Shown: piece after piece, positions 1-12,499 of the stretch | Layout of the letters: each line of letters starts with the position of its first letter | Position numbering within the stretch: position 1 is the stretch's first letter | NCBI GenBank assembly: GCA_008931825.1 | Contig: QXVZ01026315.1 | Coordinates: 49,424-113,423 of the forward strand | From: Phallusia fumigata | Taxonomy: Eukaryota > Chordata > Ascidiacea > Phlebobranchia > Ascidiidae | Direction: 5' to 3' | DNA length: 64,000 nucleotides | The notes under the pieces: model-generated | What the model was told of the DNA's origin: nothing | Database searches by the model: none | The model's input: only the letters and a program-made list of their open reading frames with translations | Position numbers and translations under genes: made by a program

Positions 1-156
1 CGTATAGTCACCGTCGATTGGCCAATTGCGCCGCACCTTTACCTAACACAACATCGTGACATTTAATGAAGCCCGGTAAAAGCAATTTGCATTTTACACA
101 TCAGCAGTGCGCGATCCGGCGTAGTGACGCGGCGAGTTCGGGCACTGTCAGTTACC

Positions 157-572
157 GGCCTTTGGCGCGTCGCGCCTGCTGGTGATGCGACGAGCAAATA
201 AACACAAAACACCTAATGCAAAGCGAAATCGCGCCATCTCACGTGAGGCAATCTATCTGCCAGCAATCGAAATCCAGTAATTACCGGCTGGCATTTATCG
301 GCGTTCCATCATCGCCCTTTAGATGCTGCATTAGGAATGATTCTGATCTGATTTCTTCCCGATTGTAAACAAGCTCTCACTTGCGCCTGTTAAATTCCCG
401 GCCATTTTCCCATCGCCGCTGTGACGTACTTGTCGGCCAAACATGTCGTTTTAAAGACCCGTAAGTGAGAAAATCCAGCACATTACCGTAATGAGCTCGT
501 TTAGGTTGCGATTAGGCATATAATTACTTCCTTCAGCTGTTTTCTTCTTTTAGTTAAAAATCGTTTATATTT
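157..572. repeat. First copy of a 0.4-kb duplicated segment
   Basis: This segment recurs about 1,049 bases downstream at 1206-1621 with only scattered substitutions. The second copy is bounded on both sides by single N bases (1205 and 1622), so the pair is most simply read as one locus represented twice, by allelic or overlapping contigs, rather than as a biological repeat. No coding signal was recognised in it. Confidence 0.85.
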
Positions 573-1205
573 TACTTGCAGCTGACGTTTAGCATCAGAT
601 GCGGCGGGGAGAATTTGACGCAGAAAATCTCATCAGCCACCGAGTGCAGATGCGGAATATGCGAGTTTGATTAACTGCCAACTATTCAGCTGCTTAAGCA
701 CTGCAGTGGTTTCACTGACCTATGGTTTAACCTCGATGGTGCAAATCATATTTCACAGCTTGTACATGAGCAGCAATGCGGTGCTTTTTGTTAGCCTTTC
801 CCCAAAATCATACCTGAATTTAAATATATTTTTTTTGTTTTCGCGTTATCGGTAGCTAAATATTGCAAATGTTAGACGGTTATTTATTGAAACGTAGAGT
901 GTTTGTGGCGTTAAGTGTAAAGTCATTTTATGTTTCCATTACTGTGGTCTTTATTTATCTCTTCTTGGGTAGTTTTCGGTAGCCTAACCTCTTATCATTG
1001 GCTGTTGTTGTTGCGATATGGGGTCGTCTGAGCCATACATAAATAAACACTTCATCTGTCAACCCAACAAAAAAACGAACCCGGTATTGGAAGAATTCTT
1101 ATCGCACAAGCGACATGTACGAGTTTATTTTTGTTTAGTCCGTTGCCTTGGCCGCCATTGCATCCCGAGCGTTTTGCATGATTTTGTTTCGAAACCGCTG
1201 CGATN

Positions 1206-1621
1206 GGCCTTTGGCGCGTCGCGCCTGCTGGTGATGCGACGAGCAAATAAACACAAAACACCTAATGCAAAGCGAAATCGCGCCATCTCACGTGAGGCAA
1301 TCTATCTGCCAGCAATCGAAATCCAGTAATTACCGGCTGGCATTTATCGGCGTTCCATCATCGCCCTTTAGATGCTGCATTAGGAATGATTCTGATCTGA
1401 TTTCTTCCAGATTGTAAACAAGCTCGCACTTGCGCCTGTTAAATTCTCGGCCATTTTCCCATCGCCTCTGTGACGTACTTGTCGGCCAAACATGTCGTTT
1501 TAATGACCCGTAAGTGAGAAAATCCAACACATTACCGTAATGCGCCCGTTTAAGTTGCGATTAGGCATATAATTACTTCCTTCAGCTGTTTTCTTCTTTT
1601 GGTTAAAAATCGTTTATCTTT
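1206..1621. repeat. Second copy of the 0.4-kb segment, flanked by single Ns
   Basis: Near-identical copy of 157-572, isolated between N1205 and N1622. Its right end breaks abruptly at the N while the first copy continues into other sequence, as expected for a small contig placed into the scaffold. Treat it as a probable assembly duplicate. Confidence 0.8.
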
Positions 1622-1622
1622 N

Positions 1623-2854
1623 TGCAAACTTTCGAACAAATATTGTGTGACAGATATTTGAGGTAAAAAGCGTCCTGGACATCAACAGGTATGTTACCCT
1701 TTATGACTTCCTAAATGTACAGAGTGAAGTCAATTCGTTGCCAATTTCAAGCTACCAGTATTTCCGAAAAAGCAAAAAAAACTTTGTGACATATTTTTTC
1801 GCAACAGCGGCCAAGGCAAAGCAAGGTATATTTTCATCTTGCTACTTCATTTTGCATTTGAGGCAATGGCATGCGCCCTTTTTCTTCCTACTATTAATGG
1901 TTTCTAAAAAAATGGAAACTAATCAGTAATGGACACAAAATACGACCAAACATGGAAACGCGTTTTGCTCATCTTTTCCATTGACGTGAGTCAGTTTACG
2001 AATAATTGACGAGGTACTTATGTGACTCTGGTAAACGTAAGGAGAAAAACTAGCTGGGGTCCTACATTTTTTGGGTTCACTGCCAAGACTGTTGTTCTAG
2101 GAAAGATGTGAAAAGACTGTGTTTGAACAAGTTGGCATTTGTAAAGTACCTCGAGTGAATCACCCTTCCTGATGAGTCACATTTGATACATTAGATCTCA
2201 TTCCTAATTTATATCAGTTTCTCATCGCAAAAATTCCATGTTTCTAAAATAAACTCCATTCTCTTCGGTTTCTAGAACATGATTGACAATCGACAAGTTC
2301 ACGTCAAGATTTTTAGGTTTTAATAAAACAAAGCACAAACGTAAAATCACAGCGGTATGTATACATTTGAAGAGTGGTGCAAATCACAAGGTTCAAAACG
2401 CCAATCGTATTTTAAATCAGGAAAATGCAATGGTTGACTTCGGGGTGAAACGTATAAATCGTACCGGATGCAAAACGTTAGCGATAATGAAAAACTCATT
2501 TAACAGCATGGGGCTCGCGCCTTGGACGTGTTTTCGCCTTCATGCGGTAAAAGTCTCCAGGATTTCCGAGGATTGCGAACCCTGAGGCTGCTTGCATAGC
2601 TTGGGAGTGACAGTCCGACGTCATTTGACGTGCTTATCGTCTCGCGCGTCGCGCTCAGGGCGAGACACTTTCGGAACAACACAGAGTTTGGTTTGACGCT
2701 TCCAGCGGGAATGTGCAAATGTCATTAAAACAGTGGGATAGTGGCCGCCCTCACCAGGCTTGCGTGCGTGCCAGCGCTCGGTGCCGCGAGTTCAAGCGGC
2801 CTCGCGATTTGAGGTCTCAGACCACGAAGCAGATGCAACTGTTGCGTGCATTCC
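1623..2854. other. Intergenic, nothing recognised
   Basis: About 1.2 kb downstream (3') of the GPHB5 gene. The short open frames here show no domain, no consistent splice pattern and no low-complexity coding bias. It probably holds the 3' UTR of GPHB5, but I could not place a convincing minus-strand poly(A) signal. Confidence 0.5.
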
Positions 2855-3568
2855 TCACTGCAGATTGCGGCAGGCCATACGGCTCGACGAACAAGGCGCA
2901 CACGTGCAGGATTCTGGATAGGTGATGTTGTAATACGGGTTCACATTAGGCGCACACCCTTTGAGTCGGAGCTTTCGGGAGACTGCCTTCAGCGGACTGC
3001 AGACAGTGTGATTGTATTCGCTGTGGCGTGGAGACACGTCGGGAATCTGGAAATAAGCAAAATCCGTTTAATTGCGTGTAAGGAAAAAGAACGCCGCTGG
3101 CTAATATTGCATCACAAATATTTGAAACGTAAAGAAAATTAAGAGTTTTGTACACACCTCCCACGTGTCGCATCTTCCGCTGCACACTTTGACTTTGAGC
3201 TTCATCGGTTGGCATCCCGGCTTGGCAACCACGATACGGCCATGGGTAATGTTGCAAGATGCGCAAGACGAATGTGCAGATCCTTTTCGCACAGCGGAGC
3301 GCACGAGCCTCTTTAAGATGGAGGTCTGCACGACTGGAACGTTTTGCACTTCTTGAAACGTCGAGGTACTTCGCTTATTGACCTCAATCAATTTTGATGC
3401 GAATCCAGCAATTTCGTCCCGACTCGCTGCCTGCTCTTCGGCCGTTGCGATGCTGCATTGGCTAAAGAACAGCGCGATGCTGAGGTAGACGAAAAGACTC
3501 AACATTGTCTTCGCTCCCATAACTTTGCCGCTTACTGATGACTTCTGCTTCTTCATTAATATTTCCAT
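2855..3568 (-). CDS. GPHB5: Glycoprotein hormone beta-5 (thyrostimulin beta subunit)
   Basis: Secreted cystine-knot hormone subunit; family members pair with GPA2 to act on leucine-rich-repeat glycoprotein hormone receptors. Two coding exons on the minus strand, 3568-3158 and 3046-2855, join in phase 0 across a GT-AG intron to give about 200 residues. A hydrophobic signal segment spans about residues 18-43, so M18 or M22 may be the real start. The knot begins at Cys102 and Cys105, continues with KPGC (119), VCSGRCDTWE (129-137) at the exon junction, CAPNVNPYY (168-176), and ends with CTCAPC (184-189) plus Cys196. GRC-D/E-TWE and the CAP..P-Y block are the features I recognise from GPB5. NxS/T sites lie at 106, 149 and 177. 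The pro-region (about 44-101) is long and holds a dibasic KR at 65-66. No GPA2 gene was recognised in the window. Confidence 0.85.
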
Positions 3569-3688
3569 TTTGAACTTTATATTCTTTGATCTTGGACGCT
3601 TTGCAGTGCGTACTCTTTTGCGATCAGCTAAACGATGCGTCTGCTGTTAAGGCTGAATTAGGATGGCTCAACGACTCGCTGTGCGCCC

Positions 3689-3697
3689 TTATATATA
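3689..3697 (-). promoter_or_regulatory. TATA box of the GPHB5 promoter
   Basis: The minus strand reads TATATATAA here, about 120 bases upstream of the first GPHB5 ATG. This would place transcription start near 3660-3670 and leave a short 5' UTR. An ATTGG/CCAAT-type motif lies about 35 bases further upstream, near 3730. Inferred from motif and spacing only. Confidence 0.6.
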
Positions 3698-5481
3698 GGC
3701 TCTTCTGGTTCGGCCCAGGCTCCACGAGCCAATGATAAGATATGCGGGCGCGCTCATCACCGTAAATAAATAAACCAACGGCGGGTCCCGAACCTGCTCC
3801 TCTGCGCCGCAATAATCTGACATTTACATATTCAAGAAAAACTCGGCGCATAAATCATTCATTACGCGCTAGTATTGCGACCAGCAGAGCATGCTTTACC
3901 GTAACGCTGTGTGACCGGGTGGCCTTTTTCCGTGGGACCTCGCCGCTGACGCACGCCGCAGGTTACCGTGACGTTTCACGCAGTGCGTAAGTATCGGTTG
4001 AGCAAAGACTGTAAAGCTTTCGCTGGGCGCAAGATCATTAGTGATCGCAGTTTTACCTACCTTCCTTTTCTCAATTTATTAATGACGCAAATATTTTTGA
4101 CTGCCAGATTTCGCTAATGTTAAGATCACATTGGTTAGAAATAGCAGTGTGACAAACTAATTACTAATACCCGAATCCTGGTAGTTAACATTCCTGTCAG
4201 GTTGGTTTTCGTGAAACATTGTCAGGTACCGTTCTTAACTCATGGATCATCCAAGCTAAAAAAAGAAGCGCTTAACATTTTGATTCGTCATTAATGTCTG
4301 TATTTGCTTCATCACCGTAAGTAACCGCAAATTATGTTTAGAGATATTAGGTTTCTTGTAACATTTTCAGTGAAAATAAAATATTATGGCCAAATTCAAT
4401 GTAACATTACAGAACTCATACAAAAGTAAAAAAATACAACAAAAAATGTCGTGCCAGCTCACGTGAAAGACAATTCTAAGTATATTTTGCCAAAAGATAA
4501 TTATTGTTTTGACAACAATTTTCTTTTCGCGGTATTTCCCAATTTTCGCAAGTTTTCTGTTATCACATTTACTATTGATCGCACAAAAACATTAATATAC
4601 ACGCTATAGACTTTGGTCGACGAAGAAACAAGTCAAGTGTGGTCTTAGGTGGGCGTTTTGATCTTTAGTGGCATCTCGTGGCTAAAAAACTGGAACAACA
4701 AACAAAAAATGCTCTTGTGCAGCACCACGAGGTTGATTTGTTTTGTAACGCTTACAGAAATCGTTACAAACTTTAAGTTTTGCTAAAACTGTTCATGACA
4801 CTTTGTTGATAAGGGCATGTTCACATTACTTTGGGCAATAATTTATGTGACATCATTAAAGAACTGTTTGCTAGACTAAAACCGCAATAACTTGGGGTTC
4901 ACCCTCGTTTTTGCATGTTAAGGCGAAAGACTGTTGTATTGCAAGAGTTGAAATTGAAATTAAAACCGAAAAAGAGTCGAAATTAAGATTTTTTGATTGG
5001 TGTCAATAAGCGCTAGCTTCCAATGCCGTAACAACCAATCTCATTTCAACTTAAAAAAAAACTAATAACATTACAAATAAATATTCTATTTTATTTGCTG
5101 AACACAATGGCAAGGGAGGACCGCTATACAAAATGCACGAGCACATGGCGTTGATTAGGTGAAAGCCGATCAGTTGTTTGAATCGTAGATTTAAAAAATG
5201 GTTTAATAGCACTTGGAGGAACTGAACCGCAAAGTGTCACAAAACTAAAGATTTAAAAGTTACCGACGTCTGGACAATAGTTATAATTATAACTATGTAG
5301 CTGCTTTAACTTTAACATATTGACATTTAATTACTGTTTGAACTAAACAATTTGTCGTCGTTACTGGGCATGCCAATAGCGTAGCCGGCCCAATTTTTTT
5401 TAGGGTGGGCAAATGCTTTCAAGGGTAACCTACCCTATTGTACAAAATGGAAAATGTAGAAATTTTGGGGTCACGTTCCCC

Positions 5482-5510
5482 CTCAAAGGGTGTACGCCTA
5501 ATGTGAACCC
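5482..5510 (+). repeat. 29-base near-copy of GPHB5 exon 2 in intergenic DNA
   Basis: The plus strand here matches 28 of 29 bases of the minus-strand coding sequence 2965-2937, which encodes GPHB5 residues L165-N173 around the conserved CAP motif. The single difference is A for G at the sixth cysteine-proximal codon region (TGTACGCC versus TGTGCGCC). Flanking bases do not align well. The two copies are inverted relative to each other on the chromosome. Too long to be chance; the mechanism is unknown. Confidence 0.8.
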
Positions 5511-6403
5511 ATCATACGAGCATATATTTAATCGACAGCATCACTGGTTCCCTGGATTAAAACGAATCAAAACTGAAGCACAAATCTAATCAAATCAGCA
5601 GCTACTCTAAATAAGCACCTCGGCAAGTAGCCTCTGCACAGTATTTTCGTGTAATTGTAATAAATAACACAAATCGATGCACCCTTCTCTGTTTCGCAAT
5701 ATGTGTATAGCTTTATCGGTACATGTGGAGTACAACACTGAAGAATTTGCGAAGTTAACGAAGGAACAGGCCGATTGCAACCATCAAACACAGATAACTT
5801 GCCATCACAGATTTGCGTCCTTCTTTTTAACATTGGTGATTTTTTTGTTTCATTGTGAGAGTCTTATCGTTTTATGTGTTAAATATAAGCATATTGTCCA
5901 AATATTTCCACAATTTATAAACCTAAAATGCATCAAACAACAGTCAAACAATCGGATAAATACAGTATGCTGATGGGAGCTTGCCGCCACCACGTGATCG
6001 GGTTTGACTTGAGGTTTAGCAAACAATGTTTCCCAATTCTTATCTGCGAAGTGTTGTGTTGTATTTGATAACATTCGTTAGTTTTACTAGTTTATAAAGT
6101 TTTTTTTCAGAAAAATAATGACCTGTATGCTGATCGCATTTTTAGCTGGGAAAAATCTTCGGACTAATAAAGAAGAAAATTTAGTGATTGCAAGTTTACA
6201 ATCTGTATACTTCTAATTCTGCTGTCATGTGTGGTACTTTTTTGTTCTAACAGATAGATATCGAATGAAGTATAGCTTTGTAGTTGCGTAAAATATTTCT
6301 GTGTTTAGCTTTAGACTTGCAATTTTGTTCTGCAAGTTGTAGCAGTATGTCACATGGCATTGTATCATATTTAAAAGTCAATTTTTCGTTTAAAAATGTT
6401 TCC

Positions 6404-6405
6404 AG
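6404..6405 (+). promoter_or_regulatory. Splice acceptor just upstream of the EIF3D start
   Basis: A T-rich run ends in TTTCCAG 20 bases before the EIF3D ATG with no obvious paired coding exon. It is either the acceptor of a 5' UTR intron or a spliced-leader trans-splice site. Confidence 0.5.
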
Positions 6406-6425
6406 AAATTTATTTGACACAAAAT

Positions 6426-9289
6426 ATGGCTAAGTTTATACCTCCGGAAATTCAAGACAATGATGATGGATGGGGTCCTGTCAATTTGCCTGAAAAATTT
6501 AAAGATATGCCTTATCAACCTTTCAGCAAAGGTGATCGCCTTGGAAAGGTAGGGAATTAATTTAAATATGCCATAGTAAACAAATATTTCAAGTTGTTTT
6601 TGTTAAATAGGTATCTGATTGGAGTGGAAACACTTACCAAGATCGGCGTTTCATGAACAAATACAACTCTCAGTTTGGTGGTGGAAGTCAGTATGCTTAT
6701 TATCATGATGAAGATGAAAGCAGTTTCCGATTGGTAGACAATACTAAGGTAAGTCAATATGATTCAAATATTAAGATTTGAATTAATTGTGTAAATATGT
6801 GATTTGGTGCTTTATTGTACATTTGGTTAATGAGGTAATTTAAAAAAAAATTAATTTAAAAAAAAATTGAAGTATGGGTTACCTGGCTTGTCGAATCTGC
6901 CGATTAATCATCAAATAACAACGGCAATTTCCAAAAATGCATTTGAGGTCGGTTAGACACTTTGCATAGACTACCTGAACACTCAGTCACAATACCTGGT
7001 TCTTAAAAACTTAAAAAATCCTTAGTTTTTATTTACAATTTGTTGTTTTTGATAGGTTCAAAAACCTGCCTACCAACGCAACCGCTTTAGATTTAACCAA
7101 CTCAGGCAAAGGCAACAACAACAGAGGCAGCAGCGAGAAGCAGGAGGTGGCTCCAATCAAAAGCCCTTTACTAAACTTGAGAAACGCAAGGAACGTGAAA
7201 GACAAAGACTTCAAAGAAATATGCAGAGGCAGTATGGACAAAGCAGGTTTCGATGGAAAGAGAGGCAAACCCAATCCCAACAGAAACGCAGAGATGCCTC
7301 AGTTACTGTTGCTGAAACTTGGGAGGTATATATTAGTGCACAAAAAATATGGAAGCACAGTGATGTAAAAAAATTGGTTAATTTGTAAACTCTTAACAGG
7401 TGCTGGAAGAGATGGATTTCAACCGCCTTGCTAAACTTAAACTGCCTGATATTGGTGAACCTGAGGATCTATACCAATGTGGTGAACTGTTGCAATATGA
7501 CAAAACTTATGATCGAGTTTCAGTCAAAGCTGAGAAGCCACTCAAGAGGTTTAATAAAGAATTTCATAAGGTATGTATGGCAAAACCTTCAGGTACATAA
7601 TCTATTAAAATTTCTCCCATTTAATTATGTTTAAATATAGGTCACTACCACTGATGATCCAATCATTCGTCAGTTGACCAAAAAGCCTGGCAATGTCTAT
7701 GCTACTGATGCAATCTTGGCAACTTTAATGTGCTGCACCAGGTCCCAATACTCCTGGGACATCATTGCCCAGCGAGTCGGCAAAAACAAACTGTTCTTTG
7801 ACAAGCGAGATGATTCGAACTTCGATTTGCTGACAGTAAGCGAGACTGCTAACGAGCCACCCCAGGTACAAACCAGACTTTCAATCTCTATTTGTAAATA
7901 AGACTTTTGTATGCCTTTTAGCAGCCTGCGGTTTTTAATGTTTATTTTTTATCCATACCCTTTTGCCAACTGTGTACAGCCATTAAATCTTCTAAAATGG
8001 TGAGGTATTTGTGTGCAGCAGAGCAAAGGATTTAAAAAATAGGCTGGATTAGAAAAGATAGCTGAACCACACAACGGCATATTAAAAAACATGTGAATTA
8101 GTGACTCAGTTTCACAAGTCAGTGACATTTAGATGTTTGTTTTAAAAACAATCCTATCTTGTTTTTTTGTAGGATGAAGGAATCAATGCCCCATTGAGTT
8201 TGGCAATGGAGGCAACCTACATCAATCACAACTTTTCCCAGCAAGTGTTGAAATCTGGTGAAAAACACAAGCTTCCAAACCCAAATCCTTTTGTGCAAGG
8301 TGTGAATAAAATTTTTGCAAATATATTCTATTTTTGCAAACATAAAAATTGCAAACTTTTTTCAGGGGAATCTGACAACATTGCATCAGTTGGTTACAAG
8401 TACAGAAAGTGGAATTTGGGCAATAACATTGAACTAATTGCTCGAACTGAGCATGATGCTGTCCTAAGTACATCAAGCGGTGAAAATAGCTTTATCAATG
8501 TCAAGGTATTCCCCCCATTTAACTCACTAATCATAAACTATAAATTCAATTCTAACTTATTTACATTTACATGTTTGCAGACCCTTAATGAATGGGACTA
8601 CCACTATTGCAATGGTGTTGAGTGGAGAAGGAAATTGGATTCACAGAGAGGTTCAGTGCTCGCTACAGAGTTGAAAAACAACAGCTGCAAGCTTGCAAAA
8701 TGGACAATGTGTGCCTTGTTGGCTGGGTGAGAATAAAGAATAATTTTGTTGTTTATGAACCAAGAAGAAAGAGTTTTTTCTTTCTGCTGCTGCTGCAAAA
8801 TATAACTCGTTTTTTGGCACTTACAGATCAGAATACATGAAGATGGGCTATGTTTCGCGTTATAACATCCAGGACTCGTCACGCCATGTTATTATAGGAA
8901 CACAGCAGTTTATACCGAAAGAGTTTGCTTCTCAGATTAACTTGTCAGTTTCCAATGCATGGGGAATTCTGCGCTGTATCATAGACTTGTGCATGAAGCA
9001 GCCTGAAGGCAAATATTTAATACTGAAGGTATGGTAACTTTGTTGCCTGTAGTCCTTTTGGTTGCCATACGGCCCTTTATTGGGTGAAAATGAGTGGACA
9101 TGTGTACATGTGCGTTTCATAAGCAGCAAACTTTATTGTAACATAAATCGTTTATTGCAGGATCCTAATAAGCCGGTTATTCGTCTTTACAAACTACCAA
9201 GTGGAACTTTTAGTTCGGACGAAGAAGAAGAGAGTTCAGACGAGAATGACGAAGGCGAAAGTGAAAGCGACGAGGAGGCCGAGAAATAG
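6426..9289 (+). CDS. EIF3D: Eukaryotic translation initiation factor 3 subunit D
   Basis: Subunit of the cytoplasmic eIF3 complex, known to bind the cap of selected mRNAs. Ten exons join in frame: 6426-6548, 6611-6748, 7056-7325, 7400-7570, 7641-7865, 8173-8299, 8366-8505, 8581-8726, 8827-9028, 9161-9289, giving about 556 residues against 548 in human. The start MAKFIPP..QDN..GWGP and the block [14 protein letters not shown] are near-identical to the family. Further conserved stretches are [67 protein letters not shown] and SRHVI.GTQQF. Residues about 88-177 are the usual basic, Gln-rich linker. The tail is the expected acidic Ser/Glu stretch. All introns are short GT-AG introns. No defect seen. 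Confidence 0.97.
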
Positions 9290-9477
9290 TGTATAGCATT
9301 GTATTCGTGTTTGTGGGAAAATGTTGGGGGTTGCAGCATCTGAATGCCAGAAAACTATTGTGCATCATTTACGCAGTGTAATTTGCGCATGGGTTTTGTA
9401 GGCACAATGTTGCAGGTATGTTTGTTTCATCTATGAGGTTACGGAAAATTTAGGATCAATTGTAAATCTAAGCAAAA

Positions 9478-9483
9478 TAAAAA
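9478..9483 (+). terminator. EIF3D poly(A) signal
   Basis: AATAAA lies 189 bases after the EIF3D stop codon, a typical 3' UTR length for this compact genome. It is the first canonical hexamer downstream of the stop. Confidence 0.65.
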
Positions 9484-9831
9484 ACATTTGAAGATGGAAA
9501 CTATACTTGTGACTTCATTTCCACCACCGCAGCGGGGGCCATGCTGCCAGCGGCTTGGGCAGTTCACCGTGTTGAATTGCTTGCAGTTTTTGTTCAAACG
9601 TGCACGATTACAATTCGATATGTCCATGTAGGTCGCCAATATTTTTTAACAATTTGTGAATCTAATTATTGAAATACCTTTCGATTTTTTAACAATGAAT
9701 ACGAGTGCTGGTATTAGTTTATTCAAATACAGGCAAGTTTACTGGCGCTCAAAAACTGTGTAACTTTTCTTAAATACGAAAACCTCAAATCAAGTATTCG
9801 AACAGGCAAAGTGTATTCGACCCCATGTCCA

Positions 9832-11030
9832 ATGGGCAGTATGGTACGGTGCGTATTGAGCTATGCGTACCACGTTGCAATGGGCGTACGGTACCACCGA
9901 GTCTTTGCTGCGATCTGTGCCGTACTGTCATCCATTGCAAAGGATAGGAAACGGTACGTATTGAGTTGTTTTGCGGCCTACCGTACCTTACTGCTATTCT
10001 GCCCTTGTCTGGCAATTATCATTAACGTGTGTGAGAACTTAATGCTCTATGTCATACTTCTGGTAAAAAAATGCCTGAATTACCCCCTTCATACGGGCAT
10101 TTATTTGTCAATTTGGCACAGGGCTAGATTTTAATCCAGGAATATAAGTATGTGTTTTCGAAAGCCAATTTATCAATAGACCCAGGTTGGATTACAAGGA
10201 GGCAAAAGAGCCAACTGCCCTGCCCAGGACCCTACAACTGTTCTTTTTTCAAAAAAAGATCACTACGTTTGCGGTTGAGCGCATACCAACGCATCTTAAG
10301 TGTTTTGCATGATTCTTAAAAAACAAGTTCTGGTTATCGAAGTTTCATCGGCTTGCCATACACGTTGGAGGCCTTATGTTTTTTCTCTGACCCGCAATAT
10401 GGTTTTATTAGCACACTATTACTTGACGTACAGAATATCCAAAACGCATTTGGCGACAAACAAGACAATTTGACTCTTACGTCACGAAGTTGTCATGAAT
10501 AAACGTGCAACTGCAACGTGGTTTATTTTACGAATGCGCCGCTGTAAAGCGGAAAAGTTGTATTGGAAGATGTAATGAGAGCACTTTATCCGGAATTGGC
10601 GAAGTCCGGATTTCCTAAAACCAAGTAGGGCAGTACGGTACGGTACGTTTTGAGTTTCGTTACGAAGAGCGTACCCATGAGCGCCGGCACGGTGGGGCAA
10701 GAGGAGGCACTGGCCTACTCCTGGAATTTCCCAAAATGTACTTTATTAATTATATATCTTCTGTCAAAAAAATCTCATAAATGAAAAAGTATGTATGCAT
10801 TAGGATTTGGCCCTCTTGAAAATTTTTCTGCTGGCGCCAATTATAGCGTACTGCACCTTTTGATGACTTTCGCTGCGTACCGTACCGTATACTACCATCC
10901 ATTGTCAAGGATAGGAAATAGTACGGTACGTATTGAGTCGTGCACGTACCTCATTGCCAAGGGCGTACCGTACCACCGTACCGTATTTTTTGCTCATTGC
11001 TGCATACCGTACACTGTACTAACATCCTTT
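9832..11030. repeat. GTACGGTAC-rich dispersed/minisatellite repeat family
   Basis: Three patches (about 9832-9990, 10621-10690 and 10871-11030) share the motifs CGGTACGTATTGAG, CATCCATTG.AAGGATAGGAAA and GGGCGTACCGTACCACC. The core GTACCGTAC reads GTACGGTAC on the other strand, so local hairpins are possible. Units are diverged from each other, and unique sequence separates the patches. Open frames through it are artefacts of the repeat. Confidence 0.75.
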
Positions 11031-12429
11031 GCAAAAACTTTAAAGGAAAACATTAGAAATCATTCGTACTTCCAGTTTCCCAGTTCCATCAGAATTAGGC
11101 AAAGATCCGGATTACCGAATCCGAACTAACCGAGCTTAATTTACTGTAATATAATTTCCCTTGTTTTTTTCTGGCAGTTATTAAAAACAACCTATGTCTT
11201 CCGCAAAACACGTCAGCTGGTGTTGTTACTTTACGGTGGGTACATAAAATGGCACACCAGAAGCTGCCACATTACTTAAAGAATGCACGCGATGAAAAAT
11301 GGTTGAAGAACATTGCGCCATATGTCATAACTATTTGTCACAAACCATTGTGATCTAATCTATTTTCGTTCCAGAAACTGCCTGGATAAATACTTTTGTA
11401 GAAATGCAACTTAGGACTACAAAATGCTGTTACTGCCAGAAATACTTTGATATTTGGGAAAGCAATTTAATTTTTCTGCAAAATGATTGATTTCGCCAGC
11501 GGTTTTGACATCGCGAATTGTGTTCTTTCAAACGGTTGTTCTATTTTTCATAACGCTCTTTAAAACATCAGTTAGTGTACGTAGAACTATCGAATACTAC
11601 AAAACATACTGCTTTTCGTATTCTGTGATAGGACTTTATAAATGACAAATAGAAAAGAAATACCCCACAAAATCTGAGGCATATGCTTATTTGGTGTCGA
11701 TGTGACTTTATGCAGCAAGCCGGGACAATAGTGTCAATGGCATGAATAGAACGTTGGTACCGACCAGAAAACATGAGCTCGCACGCGGAGGTTTCCAAAT
11801 GAGTAAAACCGGTTTACTGTAGCGACGATTTTTTAAAACATTCAAAACGGTATTTTTCTTGATGATAGGTGTTCACACGTACCACCCGCTGCAAGTGTTT
11901 GGCTACTTCACGAAGTTGCCACGTATATGCTAAGCAGCGAGTTCATCTTCATGGAGCTGTTTACTCAAGTAGAAAACTGTGTGCATTAACTTCCTAAATT
12001 CTGAGAGAAGTTGAATGAAAGAAGGCGTCGGTGGAAACGAGAGAACAACGCATGAAAAAGTCAACAATTACCTGATACGGATCACCGATTTTCAACGCAA
12101 TATTTTACATCGTAGTAAAATAAATGAACAATTTTAAACGTACGAAGAGCGCTGTACATTACCAAGTTAATACAGGTTTTTTTGTCATAGGTTACACAAC
12201 AAATATAATATTTCTAAGACCCATATAAAAAATTTAATAACGCAGTTACTTAATTCACAAATTACAATTCACACTCTTTTATAGAAGAAAATATGCTCCT
12301 TCTGTTGGCGTGCTGGTACGTAATACCAGGCAACTCTTCCACAAGTACAAGGCGAGCGCAAATTATAAACCACGTGATTACACGGAAATGAATGTTCGTG
12401 ACGTCATATCAATAAAAGGCTCCTATTGG

Positions 12430-12499
12430 TGATAGCGACTGTGCCCCTTATTTTAGCCTAGTGGTTCCCAACCACCAAGCCTGTCCTCATGATGAAGGT
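12430..12499 (+). other. Possible 5' UTR exon of BICRA with a short upstream ORF
   Basis: A strong donor (AAG|GTAAGT) follows ATGATGAAG at 12491-12499. Splicing to the acceptor at 13223 gives an upstream frame that stops after about 13 codons, before the BICRA initiation codon's frame is engaged. The 5' end of the exon cannot be set from sequence. Speculative. Confidence 0.3.

Larger units (their letters stand above)
3700..6405. other. Intergenic between GPHB5 and EIF3D
   Basis: About 2.7 kb shared by the 5' sides of GPHB5 (minus) and EIF3D (plus). It is AT-rich and has no recognisable exon. The one notable element is a 29-base near-copy of GPHB5 coding sequence at 5482-5510, listed separately. 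The EIF3D promoter presumably lies in the right part. Confidence 0.5.

Noticed and set aside
5567-5833. Cysteine-rich minus-strand frame considered as the missing GPA2 subunit
   Set aside because: Cysteine spacing does not fit the GPA2 knot, there is no signal peptide, and no splice partner.
12491-12499. ATGATGAAG before a strong donor as the BICRA start
   Set aside because: Spliced to the next exon it runs into a stop after about 13 codons; it can only be an upstream ORF.
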